Part shown: positions 24,500 to 33,354 of the stretch, one piece after another
Layout: every line of letters starts with the position of its first letter
Numbering within the stretch: the first letter of the stretch is position 1
NCBI GenBank assembly: GCA_046260765.1
Contig: JBHEOO010000005.1
Span: 1-64,000, forward strand
Direction: 5' to 3'
Length of the DNA stretch: 64,000 nt
Origin: Chromatocurvus sp046260765
GTDB lineage: Bacteria; Pseudomonadota; Gammaproteobacteria; Pseudomonadales; Halieaceae
The notes under the pieces: model-generated
Seen by the model: only the letters and a program-made list of their open reading frames with translations
Database searches by the model: none
Told to the model about the DNA's origin: nothing
Translations under genes and position numbers: made by a program

Positions 24500-26482
24500 A
24501 TGAAATCCTTTAACAGCGTGCTGGTTGCCAATCGCGGCGAAATTGCAGTGCGTATTTTTGCCAGTGCACGAGCCGCCGGCTACCGCACCATCGCTCTCTA
24601 TTCCGAGGCGGACGCCGCCGCACCGCATGTGTCGTGCGCCGATCAGGCGGTTCTTATCGGTGCGGGACCTGTGGGCGAGTCCTATCTCGACCCGTCACGG
24701 ATTCTTGAGGCTGCGGCACTGACCGGTGCACAGGCGATACACCCTGGCTACGGCTTTCTCTCGGAAAACGCCGCTTTTGCGCGGGCTGTCGAGGCAGCCG
24801 GTCTTGTCTGGATCGGTCCGCCGCCGCCGGCGATGGCGCTTATGGCCAGCAAGGCGGCCGCGAAGCGCCATATGCAGGCGGCGGGTGTCCCGTGCCTGCC
24901 CGGCTTCAGCATGGATGCCGCCACGGACGCGCAACTCATTGCCGCCGCTGCCGACATCGGTGTACCGCTGATGGTGAAGGCGTCGGCTGGCGGCGGTGGT
25001 CGCGGGATGCGCCTGGTCGAGTCGCTCTCGGCCTTGCCCGAGGCGCTGCGCTCGGCGCGCTCAGAGGCAAAGAGCGCCTTTGGCGACGATGCCCTGATTC
25101 TCGAGCGGGCCTTGATGAATCCCCGACACGTGGAAGTGCAGGTGTTCAGCGACAGCCACGGCCATCATCTGCACCTGGGCGAGCGCGACTGCTCCGTGCA
25201 GCGCCGTCACCAGAAAGTGGTGGAGGAAGCACCCTGCCCCGTACTTTGCGACGCTTCGCGCGAAGCAATGGGCGCCGCTGCCATTACCGCCGCGCAGAGC
25301 ATCGATTACCTGGGAGCGGGCACGGTGGAGTTTCTGCTGGATGAGAGCGGGCAGTTTTATTTTCTGGAAATGAACACGCGCCTGCAGGTGGAGCATCCGG
25401 TGACTGAGGCGGTGATCGGTCTTGACCTGGTCGCTTTGCAGCTGTGCGTTGCTGCCGGAGAGCCGCTGCCTTTTTCGCAGGCGGATGTGCGGCTTGACGG
25501 TCACGCGATCGAGGTGCGTCTCTACGCGGAGGACACCGCGGCCGGGTTCCTGCCATCGACAGGCCGCGTGGAGACCTGGCGGCCACCGACAGGCGAGGGC
25601 ATCCGTGTGGATAGCGGTATCTGCGAAGGCCAGGTCATCTCTTCTTTTTACGATCCGATGCTGGCGAAGCTGGTAGCCCATGGCCCGGACCGCGCCACAG
25701 CACTGCGCCGCCTGCGCCGGGCGCTGGACAACACGGTGCTATTCGGAATCACTCATAATCGGGACTACCTGCGCCGGGTGCTGGACAGTCCTGCATTCGT
25801 TGCCGGTGCCGCAACCACGTCCCTGCTGAATGATCTTTCTCCGGTCTCTGAAGGCCCTGTCCCTGTGTCGCTGCTGGCCAGCGCTGCGGTGCTGCAGTTT
25901 CTTGCTGACCAGGGCGAGTACGCCGCCGGCAGCGTGGCGACCTCACCCCTTGCCGGCTGGACCGGCACCTGCGATGTAAGTACTTGCTACGATTATGGAG
26001 TTGACGAAAGCGAGCCTTGCACAGCGCTGGTGATACAGCAGGAAGTAGCGCTGTTCCGCGTGTGGGTAGACGGTGTTGAACACAGTGTCGGCCTGTTAGC
26101 CGGTGTGCCCCGAGGCGCAGCGCGACTGCGGGTCGATGCTGTAGAGGAAACCGTTTACTACCGTTGCGGCGTTGATGGACGCATCGATCTGCAATGGCGC
26201 GGTGATGGCTGGACACTGGTCAATCGTCTGGCGGTGGCTGTCGGTGAGCGCGCCGGCGGCGGTGACGGTGTCGTGACAGCCCCCATGCATGGGCATGTCG
26301 TTGCCGTCTCGGTCGATGTCGGAGAACAGGTGGCGCAGGGAGATGCCGTTGCGGTGATTGAAGCCATGAAGATGGAGCACCGATTGATCGCCGCCGTCGC
26401 CGGCACGGTCAGCAAGATCCACGTTGAGCCCGGCGCGCAGGTTGCGATGGGCGACATCGTCCTCGAGATCAGTCCCGACTGA
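24500..26482 (+). CDS. Acyl-CoA carboxylase alpha (biotin) subunit
   Basis: A 660-residue alpha subunit. It contains biotin carboxylase (about 1-450, starting SVLVANRGEIAVRIFASAR; ATP-grasp loop SAGGGGRGM; FLEMNTRLQVEHPVTEA), a less conserved middle region, and a biotinyl carrier domain at the C-terminus with EAMKMEH, whose Lys624 would carry biotin. Together with the preceding beta subunit it carboxylates an acyl-CoA such as geranyl-CoA or 3-methylcrotonyl-CoA in terpene or leucine breakdown. GGAG lies nine bases before the ATG. The iscR promoter follows its stop at once, so this ends the operon. Confidence 0.9.
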   Translation: MKSFNSVLVANRGEIAVRIFASARAAGYRTIALYSEADAAAPHVSCADQAVLIGAGPVGESYLDPSRILEAAALTGAQAIHPGYGFLSENAAFARAVEAAGLVWIGPPPPAMALMASKAAAKRHMQAAGVPCLPGFSMDAATDAQLIAAAADIGVPLMVKASAGGGGRGMRLVESLSALPEALRSARSEAKSAFGDDALILERALMNPRHVEVQVFSDSHGHHLHLGERDCSVQRRHQKVVEEAPCPVLCDASREAMGAAAITAAQSIDYLGAGTVEFLLDESGQFYFLEMNTRLQVEHPVTEAVIGLDLVALQLCVAAGEPLPFSQADVRLDGHAIEVRLYAEDTAAGFLPSTGRVETWRPPTGEGIRVDSGICEGQVISSFYDPMLAKLVAHGPDRATALRRLRRALDNTVLFGITHNRDYLRRVLDSPAFVAGAATTSLLNDLSPVSEGPVPVSLLASAAVLQFLADQGEYAAGSVATSPLAGWTGTCDVSTCYDYGVDESEPCTALVIQQEVALFRVWVDGVEHSVGLLAGVPRGAARLRVDAVEETVYYRCGVDGRIDLQWRGDGWTLVNRLAVAVGERAGGGDGVVTAPMHGHVVAVSVDVGEQVAQGDAVAVIEAMKMEHRLIAAVAGTVSKIHVEPGAQVAMGDIVLEISPD

Positions 26483-26506
26483 CCAGCTGCCTTGGCGACC
26501 GGCCCT

Positions 26507-26531
26507 ATACTTGACTAAAATAGTAGGGAAT
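26507..26531 (+). promoter_or_regulatory. IscR type 1 operator
   Basis: The 25 bases match the E. coli type 1 IscR consensus (ATASYYGACTRWWWYAGTCRRSTAT by halves) at 23 positions; the visible core is TTGACTAAAATAGTA. It covers the -35 element of the iscR-suf promoter, so holo-IscR should repress this operon. Confidence 0.75.
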
Positions 26532-26539
26532 GGAATACT
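26511..26539 (+). promoter_or_regulatory. iscR-suf promoter
   Basis: A -35 box TTGACT (26511-26516) and a -10 box AATACT (26534-26539) are separated by 17 bases, with the IscR site over the -35. The iscR ATG is 39 bases downstream of the -10. Confidence 0.6.
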
Positions 26540-26577
26540 CGAGCACCAAAGGTAGACAGCTGTAATGAGGACTAACC

Positions 26578-27063
26578 ATGCGTTTGACGACCAAGGGACG
26601 GTACGCCGTAACGGCCATGCTCGACCTGGCGATCAACCAGAACACGGGGCCGACACGGCTGGCTGCCATTTCAGATCGGCAGGGAATCTCATTGTCGTAT
26701 CTGGAACAGCTGTTCGCCCACTTGCGCCGGTCCGGTCTGGTCAGGAGTGTGCGCGGCCCTGGCGGCGGTTATCAGCTCCACCGCGACGCCAGCGCTATCA
26801 GCGTTGCCGAGGTAATAGCGGCGGTCAATGAAGATACCGACGCCACGCGTTGCGGTGGAGCTGGCGATTGTCAGGAGGGCGATACCTGCCTCACGCACCA
26901 TCTCTGGATGGATCTGTCGGATCGCATCCGTGATTTTCTGCAGGATATCTCCCTCGGCGATCTGGTGGACCGCAATGAGATCCGCGAAATCTCCAGGGCC
27001 CAGAAAGACCGCGTTGCGAATCGCGCACAGGATGGCTCCCGGATTCTGGTTACCGGCATCTGA
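26578..27063 (+). CDS. iscR: Fe-S cluster regulator IscR (Rrf2 family)
   Basis: A 161-residue Rrf2-type repressor that senses [2Fe-2S] status. The winged-helix N-terminus MRLTTKGRYAVTAMLDLA is characteristic. The cluster ligands Cys92, Cys98, Cys104 and His107 (CGGAGDCQEGDTCLTHH) are at the same positions as in E. coli IscR, so it should bind a cluster rather than act as a cluster-free paralogue. It heads the SUF operon and has a near-consensus type 1 site in its own promoter, which predicts autorepression when clusters are plentiful. GAGG precedes the ATG. Confidence 0.95.
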   Translation: MRLTTKGRYAVTAMLDLAINQNTGPTRLAAISDRQGISLSYLEQLFAHLRRSGLVRSVRGPGGGYQLHRDASAISVAEVIAAVNEDTDATRCGGAGDCQEGDTCLTHHLWMDLSDRIRDFLQDISLGDLVDRNEIREISRAQKDRVANRAQDGSRILVTGI

Positions 27064-27107
27064 TCGCTGCCCGCCCCGCAAAAACGTACTGATTAAGGTA
27101 GAAACAC

Positions 27108-28547
27108 ATGTCACAAGAGTTGATTGACGAGCGTATCGACAAGGAGTACTCCGCGGGTTTTGTCTCTGACATTGAATCCGACACACTGCCGCCTGGCCTG
27201 AATGAGGACGTGATCCGGTTTATCTCCGCAAAGAAAGACGAGCCCGAGTGGCTGCTGGAGTGGCGGTTGGAGGCTTATCGCGGCTGGCTGGAAATGTCCA
27301 CGCCGAAGTGGGCGCACGTCGATCACGAACCCATCCATTACGACGAAATATCCTATTACAGCTCGCCCAAGAGTTTCGAGGACCGGCCCAAGAGTCTTGA
27401 TGAGGTCGACCCACAGCTGCTGGAAGTCTACGAAAAGCTCGGTATTCCACTGCACGAGCAGGAAATGCTCGCGGGCGTTGCCGTGGATGCCGTGTTCGAT
27501 TCCGTGTCCATCGGTACGACCTTCCGCGCCAAGCTGGCAGAGGCGGGCGTGATCTTCTGCTCCATCTCCGAAGCGGTGCACGAATACCCGGATCTGGTAC
27601 GCAAGTATCTCGGCAGCGTTGTGCCGCGACGCGACAACTACTACGCAGCATTGAACAGCGCCGTATTCACCGACGGTTCCTTTGTGTTTATACCCAAGGG
27701 GGTGCGTTGCCCGATGGAGCTGTCCACATACTTCCGCATCAACGAGGCCAAGACAGGCCAGTTCGAACGCACCCTTATCATTGCCGAAGAGGGCAGTCAT
27801 GTCAGCTACCTCGAGGGCTGCACGGCACCCATGCGCGACGAGAACCAGCTGCACGCAGCCGTAGTGGAGCTGGTGGCGCTGGACGATGCGCAGATCAAGT
27901 ATTCCACGGTGCAGAACTGGTATCCCGGCGACGCCAATGGCCTCGGCGGCATTTACAACTTTGTGACCAAGCGCGGTGTGGCGCACAATCGCGCGCGGAT
28001 CTCCTGGACCCAGGTCGAAACCGGTTCGGCAGTCACGTGGAAGTACCCCAGCTGCGTTCTGCGTGGTGACGACAGCGTGGGTGAGTTCTACTCTGTTGCC
28101 CTGACCAACAACCGCCAGCAGGCGGATACCGGCACAAAAATGATTCATCTGGGCAAGCGCAGCCGCTCTACCATTATCTCCAAGGGGATATCGGCGGGCC
28201 GCAGCAGCAACGCCTATCGCGGCCTTGTTCGCATGAGTCCGCGCGCCGAGGGCGCACGTAACTACACCCAATGCGATTCACTGTTGATCGGTGACCGCAG
28301 TGCGGCGCATACCTTCCCCTACATCGAGAGCCGCAATCCGTCGGCAGTGGTAGAGCACGAGGCGACGACCTCGAAGGTCAGCGATGATCAGCTCTACCTG
28401 TGCCAGCAACGGGGTCTGGACGCTGAAAAGGCGGTATCCATGATCGTGAATGGTTTTTGTAAGGAAGTGTTCCGTGAGTTGCCGATGGAGTTTGCGGTTG
28501 AGGCCGGCAAACTGCTCGAGGTCAGCCTGGAAGGCTCAGTCGGATAA
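27108..28547 (+). CDS. sufB: Fe-S scaffold subunit SufB
   Basis: A 479-residue SufB, the scaffold of the SufBC2D complex on which clusters are built. It contains YFRINEAKTGQFERTLIIAEEG and EGCTAPMRDENQLHAAVVEL, and near the C-terminus SAAHTFPYIESRNPSAVVEHEATTS in pieces that match the family closely. The N-terminal SufB extension with GYKTDIE-like content is represented by YSAGFVSDIES. AAGGTAG lies upstream of the ATG. It is 44 bases after iscR and 47 bases before sufC. Confidence 0.95.
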   Translation: MSQELIDERIDKEYSAGFVSDIESDTLPPGLNEDVIRFISAKKDEPEWLLEWRLEAYRGWLEMSTPKWAHVDHEPIHYDEISYYSSPKSFEDRPKSLDEVDPQLLEVYEKLGIPLHEQEMLAGVAVDAVFDSVSIGTTFRAKLAEAGVIFCSISEAVHEYPDLVRKYLGSVVPRRDNYYAALNSAVFTDGSFVFIPKGVRCPMELSTYFRINEAKTGQFERTLIIAEEGSHVSYLEGCTAPMRDENQLHAAVVELVALDDAQIKYSTVQNWYPGDANGLGGIYNFVTKRGVAHNRARISWTQVETGSAVTWKYPSCVLRGDDSVGEFYSVALTNNRQQADTGTKMIHLGKRSRSTIISKGISAGRSSNAYRGLVRMSPRAEGARNYTQCDSLLIGDRSAAHTFPYIESRNPSAVVEHEATTSKVSDDQLYLCQQRGLDAEKAVSMIVNGFCKEVFRELPMEFAVEAGKLLEVSLEGSVG

Positions 28548-28594
28548 CCTGTGGCGCGGACAGTGAGCCGCGCCCACGCTGGAGAAACAGATTC

Positions 28595-29344
28595 ATGCTA
28601 GAGATTGAAAACCTGCACGCCCGTATTGGCGATGAAGACATCCTCAAGGGCCTTAGCCTGACGGTGAAGCCCGGGGAAGTGCATGCCATCATGGGTCCGA
28701 ACGGCTCGGGTAAAAGCACGCTCGGGCACGTGCTGTCAGGGCGTCCCGGTTACGAGGTGACGGCGGGCACCATCACTTACAACGGGCAGGATGTGTTGGC
28801 GCTTGAAACCGAGGAGCGGGCGCGTCAGGGAATTTTTCTCGCCTTCCAGTACCCGGTTGAAATACCCGGGGTCAGCAACATGGAATTTCTCAAGGCGTCG
28901 GTGGATACCCTGCGCGAACATCGCGGTGAAGAAGCGCTGGACGCGGTGACGTTCATGAAGCGAGCGCGAGAAGCCTGCACCCTGGCCAATCTGGACCACA
29001 GCTTCCTCAAGCGTGGCGTCAACGAAGGCTTTTCCGGTGGTGAGAAAAAGCGCAATGAGCTGCTGCAGATGATGCTTCTCGAGCCATCGCTTGCCATCCT
29101 CGACGAGACCGACAGCGGTCTGGATATCGATGCGCTGCAGGTGGTCGCCGAAGGTGTCAACAACATGCGCAACGACACGCGCAGCTTCGTGCTGGTGACG
29201 CACTACCAGCGTTTGCTCAACTTCATCAAGCCCGATTACGTGCACGTGCTCGCCGGCGGTCGCATCGTGCGTTCCGGTGACGCTTCCCTGGCGCTGCACC
29301 TGGAAGAACACGGCTACGCCTGGCTGGATGATGAGGTCGCCTGA
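28595..29344 (+). CDS. sufC: SUF ATPase SufC
   Basis: A 249-residue ABC-type ATPase that drives structural change in SufBCD. Walker A is GPNGSGKST (about 35-43), the signature is SGGEKKRNE, and Walker B is LAILDETDSGLDIDALQ, all typical of SufC rather than of transporter ATPases. Its stop overlaps the sufD start (TGATG), so the two subunits should be made in balance. Confidence 0.95.
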   Translation: MLEIENLHARIGDEDILKGLSLTVKPGEVHAIMGPNGSGKSTLGHVLSGRPGYEVTAGTITYNGQDVLALETEERARQGIFLAFQYPVEIPGVSNMEFLKASVDTLREHRGEEALDAVTFMKRAREACTLANLDHSFLKRGVNEGFSGGEKKRNELLQMMLLEPSLAILDETDSGLDIDALQVVAEGVNNMRNDTRSFVLVTHYQRLLNFIKPDYVHVLAGGRIVRSGDASLALHLEEHGYAWLDDEVA

Positions 29345-30657
29345 TGCCGAATCTGATGCAAAAACCCCTCGCGGCTGCCAGTGCCGCCGCGCCGAAATGG
29401 CTGGCGGCGGGCCACTCTGAGGCCAGAGAACGCTGGCAGGCTGCGACCCTGCCCACCCGCAAGACCGAGCAGTGGAAGTATACGGATGTTCGCGCTATCG
29501 ATCGCGAATTTGTCCCGGGCGAAGCGGTCGCTGTCGATGCGGCAGCGCTGGATGCGCGGGTACCGGACTGTGGTGGCGCCAGGCTTGTCTTTGTCAACGG
29601 ACATTATGCCCCGGCTCTATCCTCGGCGGACACTGCAACGGGACTGCGGCTATCACGTTTCGCCGATGCCGACGAGGACCAGGCGGCGCTGATTCAGGCG
29701 CATCTGGGATCAGTGGTCGGTACCGATCGCCATCTGTTTGCTACGCTGAACAGCGCTGCACTGAGTGACGGCGTGTTTCTGCAGGTGGATGCCGGCGCGA
29801 CAGTGCATGCGCCGGTTCAGGTCATCTGGCTGACAACGGGGCAGCAGGCGAACGACTTTGCGGTCAACCAGCGGCTGCTGGTGCTGGCGGGAGACAACAG
29901 TGCCGCCTCGGTGGTGGAGACGTTTATCTCACTCGAAGGCGAGGCCGCCAGCTTTACCAACGGTGTGTCAGAATTCGTACTGCAGCGTGGCGCCACGCTG
30001 AACCATTACCGCCTACAGCTCGAGAGCGGGTCTGCCCTGCATATCGGGGGCGTTCATGCGCGCCTTGATCGCGACGCCACGTTCAACAGTTTCCATCTGG
30101 GCATGGGCAGCGACCTTAAGCGTATCGATATTGTCATCGAGCACGCCGGCGAAGGTGCCCATGCCGAAGTGAATGGCCTCTACCTGCCGCGCGGGAAGGA
30201 ACACATCGATTACCACACCTGTATGGAGCATGCGATGCCGCGCTGCACCTCCACTGAAACCTTCCGGGGCGTGATTGCGGATGCCGCCAGCGCAGTTTTC
30301 AATGGGCGTATTCATATCCATCCGCAGGCGCAGAAGACCAGCGCCATACTGCACAATCGTAATTTGCTGACCAGTGCCGAAGCACAGATCAACACCAAGC
30401 CGGAACTGGAGATCTACGCAGACGACGTTCAGTGTGCCCACGGTGCCACCGTTGCGCAGCTGGATGAGCTGAGTGTTCACTACCTGCGCAGCCGCGGTAT
30501 TTCAGGCGATGAAGCCAGGGTGCTGCTCAGCTTTGGCTTTGTTAACGAGCTGGTCAATGCGGTCCGCAGTGAATCGCTGCGCGAGTTTCTTCGACGTCTG
30601 CTGGCAGCGCGGTTTTCCCGCGATGGAGCGGCGCTGACACGGGAGGCCGGCGCATGA
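29344..30657 (+). CDS. sufD: Fe-S assembly subunit SufD
   Basis: A 437-residue SufD, the SufB paralogue of the SufBC2D scaffold. The N-terminus has RKTEQWKYTDV, and the C-terminal beta-helix core has FNGRIHIHPQAQKTSA, CAHGATVAQLDE and LRSRGI, where Cys and His are the cluster-assembly positions of the family. It is coupled to sufC upstream by TGATG and to sufS downstream by ATGA. Confidence 0.94.
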   Translation: MPNLMQKPLAAASAAAPKWLAAGHSEARERWQAATLPTRKTEQWKYTDVRAIDREFVPGEAVAVDAAALDARVPDCGGARLVFVNGHYAPALSSADTATGLRLSRFADADEDQAALIQAHLGSVVGTDRHLFATLNSAALSDGVFLQVDAGATVHAPVQVIWLTTGQQANDFAVNQRLLVLAGDNSAASVVETFISLEGEAASFTNGVSEFVLQRGATLNHYRLQLESGSALHIGGVHARLDRDATFNSFHLGMGSDLKRIDIVIEHAGEGAHAEVNGLYLPRGKEHIDYHTCMEHAMPRCTSTETFRGVIADAASAVFNGRIHIHPQAQKTSAILHNRNLLTSAEAQINTKPELEIYADDVQCAHGATVAQLDELSVHYLRSRGISGDEARVLLSFGFVNELVNAVRSESLREFLRRLLAARFSRDGAALTREAGA

Positions 30658-31904
30658 TTCCCGCACAGGCCCAGGCAGTGAGCGCTGGCTTCGATGCCCT
30701 CGCCGTTCGTGCGGATTTCCCGATCCTGCAGCAGCAGGTGCACGGTCAGCCGCTGGTGTATCTCGATAACGCGGCAACCACGCAGAAGCCGGAGGCGGTA
30801 ATACAGGCAATTGCGGATTATTACCGCACGGACAACGCCAACGTGCACCGCGGCGTGCATACCCTGTCAGATCGCGCTACCCATGGCTTCGAGCAGGCGC
30901 GGGAGCGGGTGTCTGGCTTTATCAACAGCCGTGATTCGCGCGAGGTCATCTGGACTCGTGGCGCCACGGAGGCCATTAATCTGGTGGCCTATAGCTGGGC
31001 GCGACAGAACCTGCGCCCGGGTGATCGTATCCTGACGCCCTGGCTGGAGCATCACGCTGACATCGTGCCCTGGCAGATGGCCGCGGCCGCCTGCGATGCC
31101 GAAGTGGTACCCATCCCCGTGAGTGACGCAGGCGAAATTGATCTCACTGCATACGCGGAGTTGCTCGACGAGCGCGTTAAGCTGGTCGCGGTCAATCACG
31201 TGTCCAACGCCCTGGGCACCATTAACCCGGTAGAGCGCATGATCGCGATGGCCCACGACGCCGGCGCACTGATACTGGTGGATGGTGCCCAGGCAGTGGG
31301 ACATTTCGCTGTCGACGTGCAGGCGCTTGGCTGCGATTTCTACACGTTTTCCGGTCACAAGCTGTTTGGCCCCACGGGCATTGGCATACTGTGGGGTCGC
31401 GAATCACTGCTTGAGGCCATGCCGCCCTTTCTCGGTGGTGGCGAAATGATCGAGACGGTGAGTTTTTCCGGGACAACCTACAACCAGCTGCCCTTCAAGT
31501 TCGAGGCGGGTACGCCGCATATTGCCGGCGCCGTCGGCCTCGCTGCGGCCATTGACTATCTCGACGGGATCGATCGGGTCGCTGCCGCTGCCCACGAGGA
31601 TTACCTGCTGGAAATGGTGCTGGCCCGTGCAGATTCGGTAGAAGGCTTGCAGCGCGTCGGCAGTCCCGCCCGTAACGCCGGGATTTTCAGCTTCGTGATG
31701 AAGGGCAGCCACCCCTCGGATATCGGCATGCTGCTCGACCAGCAGGGCATTGCCGTGCGCACCGGCCACCACTGTACGCAGCCGCTGATGGAGCGCCTGG
31801 GCGTTCCTGGCACGGTGCGCGCATCGTTTTCAATGTACAACACAGAAGAGGATGTCGAGCGGCTTTTCGCCGGCATTCACAAGGCGCAGGCCCTGTTTGG
31901 CTAG
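30654..31904 (+). CDS. sufS: Cysteine desulfurase SufS
   Basis: A 416-residue PLP-dependent group II cysteine desulfurase that supplies sulfur to SufE. It shows YLDNAATTQKP near residue 36, the PLP Lys236 in FSGHKLFGP, and the persulfide-forming Cys374 in VRTGHHCTQPL. Group II enzymes need a SufE partner, and one is encoded at the end of this operon. It overlaps sufD by four bases. Confidence 0.95.
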   Translation: MIPAQAQAVSAGFDALAVRADFPILQQQVHGQPLVYLDNAATTQKPEAVIQAIADYYRTDNANVHRGVHTLSDRATHGFEQARERVSGFINSRDSREVIWTRGATEAINLVAYSWARQNLRPGDRILTPWLEHHADIVPWQMAAAACDAEVVPIPVSDAGEIDLTAYAELLDERVKLVAVNHVSNALGTINPVERMIAMAHDAGALILVDGAQAVGHFAVDVQALGCDFYTFSGHKLFGPTGIGILWGRESLLEAMPPFLGGGEMIETVSFSGTTYNQLPFKFEAGTPHIAGAVGLAAAIDYLDGIDRVAAAAHEDYLLEMVLARADSVEGLQRVGSPARNAGIFSFVMKGSHPSDIGMLLDQQGIAVRTGHHCTQPLMERLGVPGTVRASFSMYNTEEDVERLFAGIHKAQALFG

Positions 31905-31919
31905 TCCGGGAGACCCGCA

Positions 31920-32276
31920 ATGACAGTAGAAACATTCGATATGCAATCGCAGCCGGTTACGGTGACCTCCGCGGCGGCAGAGCACTTTCGCAACAGCCTG
32001 GTGGCGCATGGCCTGCCAGCGGTGCGCATCAGCGTGCAGGAAAGTGGCTGTACCGGCTTCAAGTACGTCATGGAAGAGGTGGAAAGTGCGCACGACGGTG
32101 ACGTCGAGCTATCTCTGGACAACGGCGTTCGCCTGTACCTGGACCACGATGCCGTGGATTTCATGCGCGGCACGAAAATCGATTACACCCGGGACGGCAT
32201 CAACCGCACCCTGAAATTTCAGAACCCCAACGTGGTCGCCGAGTGCGGCTGCGGCGAAAGTTTCAGCGTCGGGTAA
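31920..32276 (+). CDS. sufA: A-type Fe-S carrier SufA
   Basis: A 118-residue HesB/IscA-family protein. The three cluster-binding cysteines are present: Cys44 in ESGCTGFKYV and Cys109/Cys111 in the C-terminal CGCGESFSVG. Because it sits between sufS and sufT, SufA is the natural name, although sequence alone does not separate SufA from IscA or ErpA. Its probable job is transferring assembled clusters to apoproteins. GGGAG lies upstream of the ATG, 15 bases after sufS. Confidence 0.9.
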   Translation: MTVETFDMQSQPVTVTSAAAEHFRNSLVAHGLPAVRISVQESGCTGFKYVMEEVESAHDGDVELSLDNGVRLYLDHDAVDFMRGTKIDYTRDGINRTLKFQNPNVVAECGCGESFSVG

Positions 32277-32282
32277 AGGGCA

Positions 32283-32825
32283 ATGTCATCACAGGAACGC
32301 ACAGTACTGACAACGCGGCGCGACTGCCCGGCCCGGCTGGTGCCGGTGGGCGACGCGGTGACGATTCCCGCCCACGCTTTTGTGACGCTGACCCAGTCGC
32401 TGGGTGGCAACTACACAGTTGTCTATAACGGCAATATGGTTCGCGTCGATGGCACGGACGCCGACGCGCTGGGCCTGGAGCCGCTGCAGCTATCCTTTAC
32501 GCCGCCGGCGGATGGCAGCATCAGCGAGGAGCAGGTCTGGGAGACACTGCACACGGTGTTCGACCCGGAAATCCCTGTTGACCTGGTCAATCTGGGCCTC
32601 ATCTATTCGGTGGATATTGACCAGGCCGCTGGCAAGGTCGCCATCGCCATGACGCTGACGGCCCCCGGCTGCGGTATGGGACCGGTGCTGGTGGGTGACG
32701 TGGAGCACCGCGTTCGCATGGTGCCACATGTCCGCGATGTGAGCGTAGAGCTGATTTTTGACCCGCCCTGGCATCGCGACATGATGTCCGAGGAGGCACA
32801 GCTCGAAACCGGTATGTTTTTCTGA
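32283..32825 (+). CDS. sufT: Fe-S maturation factor SufT
   Basis: A 180-residue SufT. A family-specific N-terminal region of about 70 residues (TIPAHAFVTLTQSLGGNYTV) precedes a DUF59/MIP18 domain with VFDPEIPVDLVNLGLIY and TAPGCGMGPVLV, which carries the conserved Cys. SufT is needed for efficient Fe-S protein maturation in other bacteria under high cluster demand. It lies six bases after sufA. Confidence 0.92.
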   Translation: MSSQERTVLTTRRDCPARLVPVGDAVTIPAHAFVTLTQSLGGNYTVVYNGNMVRVDGTDADALGLEPLQLSFTPPADGSISEEQVWETLHTVFDPEIPVDLVNLGLIYSVDIDQAAGKVAIAMTLTAPGCGMGPVLVGDVEHRVRMVPHVRDVSVELIFDPPWHRDMMSEEAQLETGMFF

Positions 32826-32841
32826 TCGCGAGACTTTTTTG

Positions 32842-33282
32842 ATGACAGACCCCGCCCTGGACAACCCCTTCGGCCAGAGCATCAGCAGTGACGATATTGT
32901 CGACACGCTGGGCTTCTTTGACAGCTGGGAAGACCGCTACCGGTACATTATCGACCTGGGTAAGGAACTGCCGTCCATGCCCGAGGAACTCCACACCGCG
33001 GACCGTCTGGTCAAGGGCTGTCAGAGCCAGGTCTGGATGGATTTCAGGGAGCAGGACGGTCATCTGCACTTTGCCGTGGACAGCGACGCCTTCATTGTCA
33101 AAGGTCTGCTGGGCGTTGTGCTCGCGGCCTATAATCATCAGACACCGCAGGCCATTCGCGATTTCGACATTGAACAGTATTTCCAGAAGCTTGATCTACT
33201 TCAGCACCTGTCTCCGACCCGGGGCAACGGCCTGCGGGCGATGGTGGCGCGTATCCGCGGCGCGGCTGGCGCTACGGACTGA
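32842..33282 (+). CDS. sufE: Sulfur acceptor SufE
   Basis: A 146-residue SufE that takes persulfide sulfur from SufS and passes it to SufB. The acceptor Cys60 lies in ADRLVKGCQSQVW, the family signature. I chose the ATG at 32842; a TTG immediately before it is also in frame. This is the last gene of the SUF operon. Its stop codon lies in the first copy of an 8-base tandem duplication. Confidence 0.93.
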   Translation: MTDPALDNPFGQSISSDDIVDTLGFFDSWEDRYRYIIDLGKELPSMPEELHTADRLVKGCQSQVWMDFREQDGHLHFAVDSDAFIVKGLLGVVLAAYNHQTPQAIRDFDIEQYFQKLDLLQHLSPTRGNGLRAMVARIRGAAGATD

Positions 33283-33294
33283 CGGACTGACGGA
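33275..33294 (+). repeat. 8-bp tandem duplication over the sufE stop
   Basis: CGGACTGA occurs at 33275-33282 and 33283-33290, with a partial third copy. The first copy supplies the last codons and the stop of sufE. Confidence 0.85.
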
Positions 33295-33354
33295 TAGAGC
33301 TTTCAGCAGGTCGCATGGTGTCCGGTGTGTGCTGCCTCGTTGCGGTAGAGCCCC

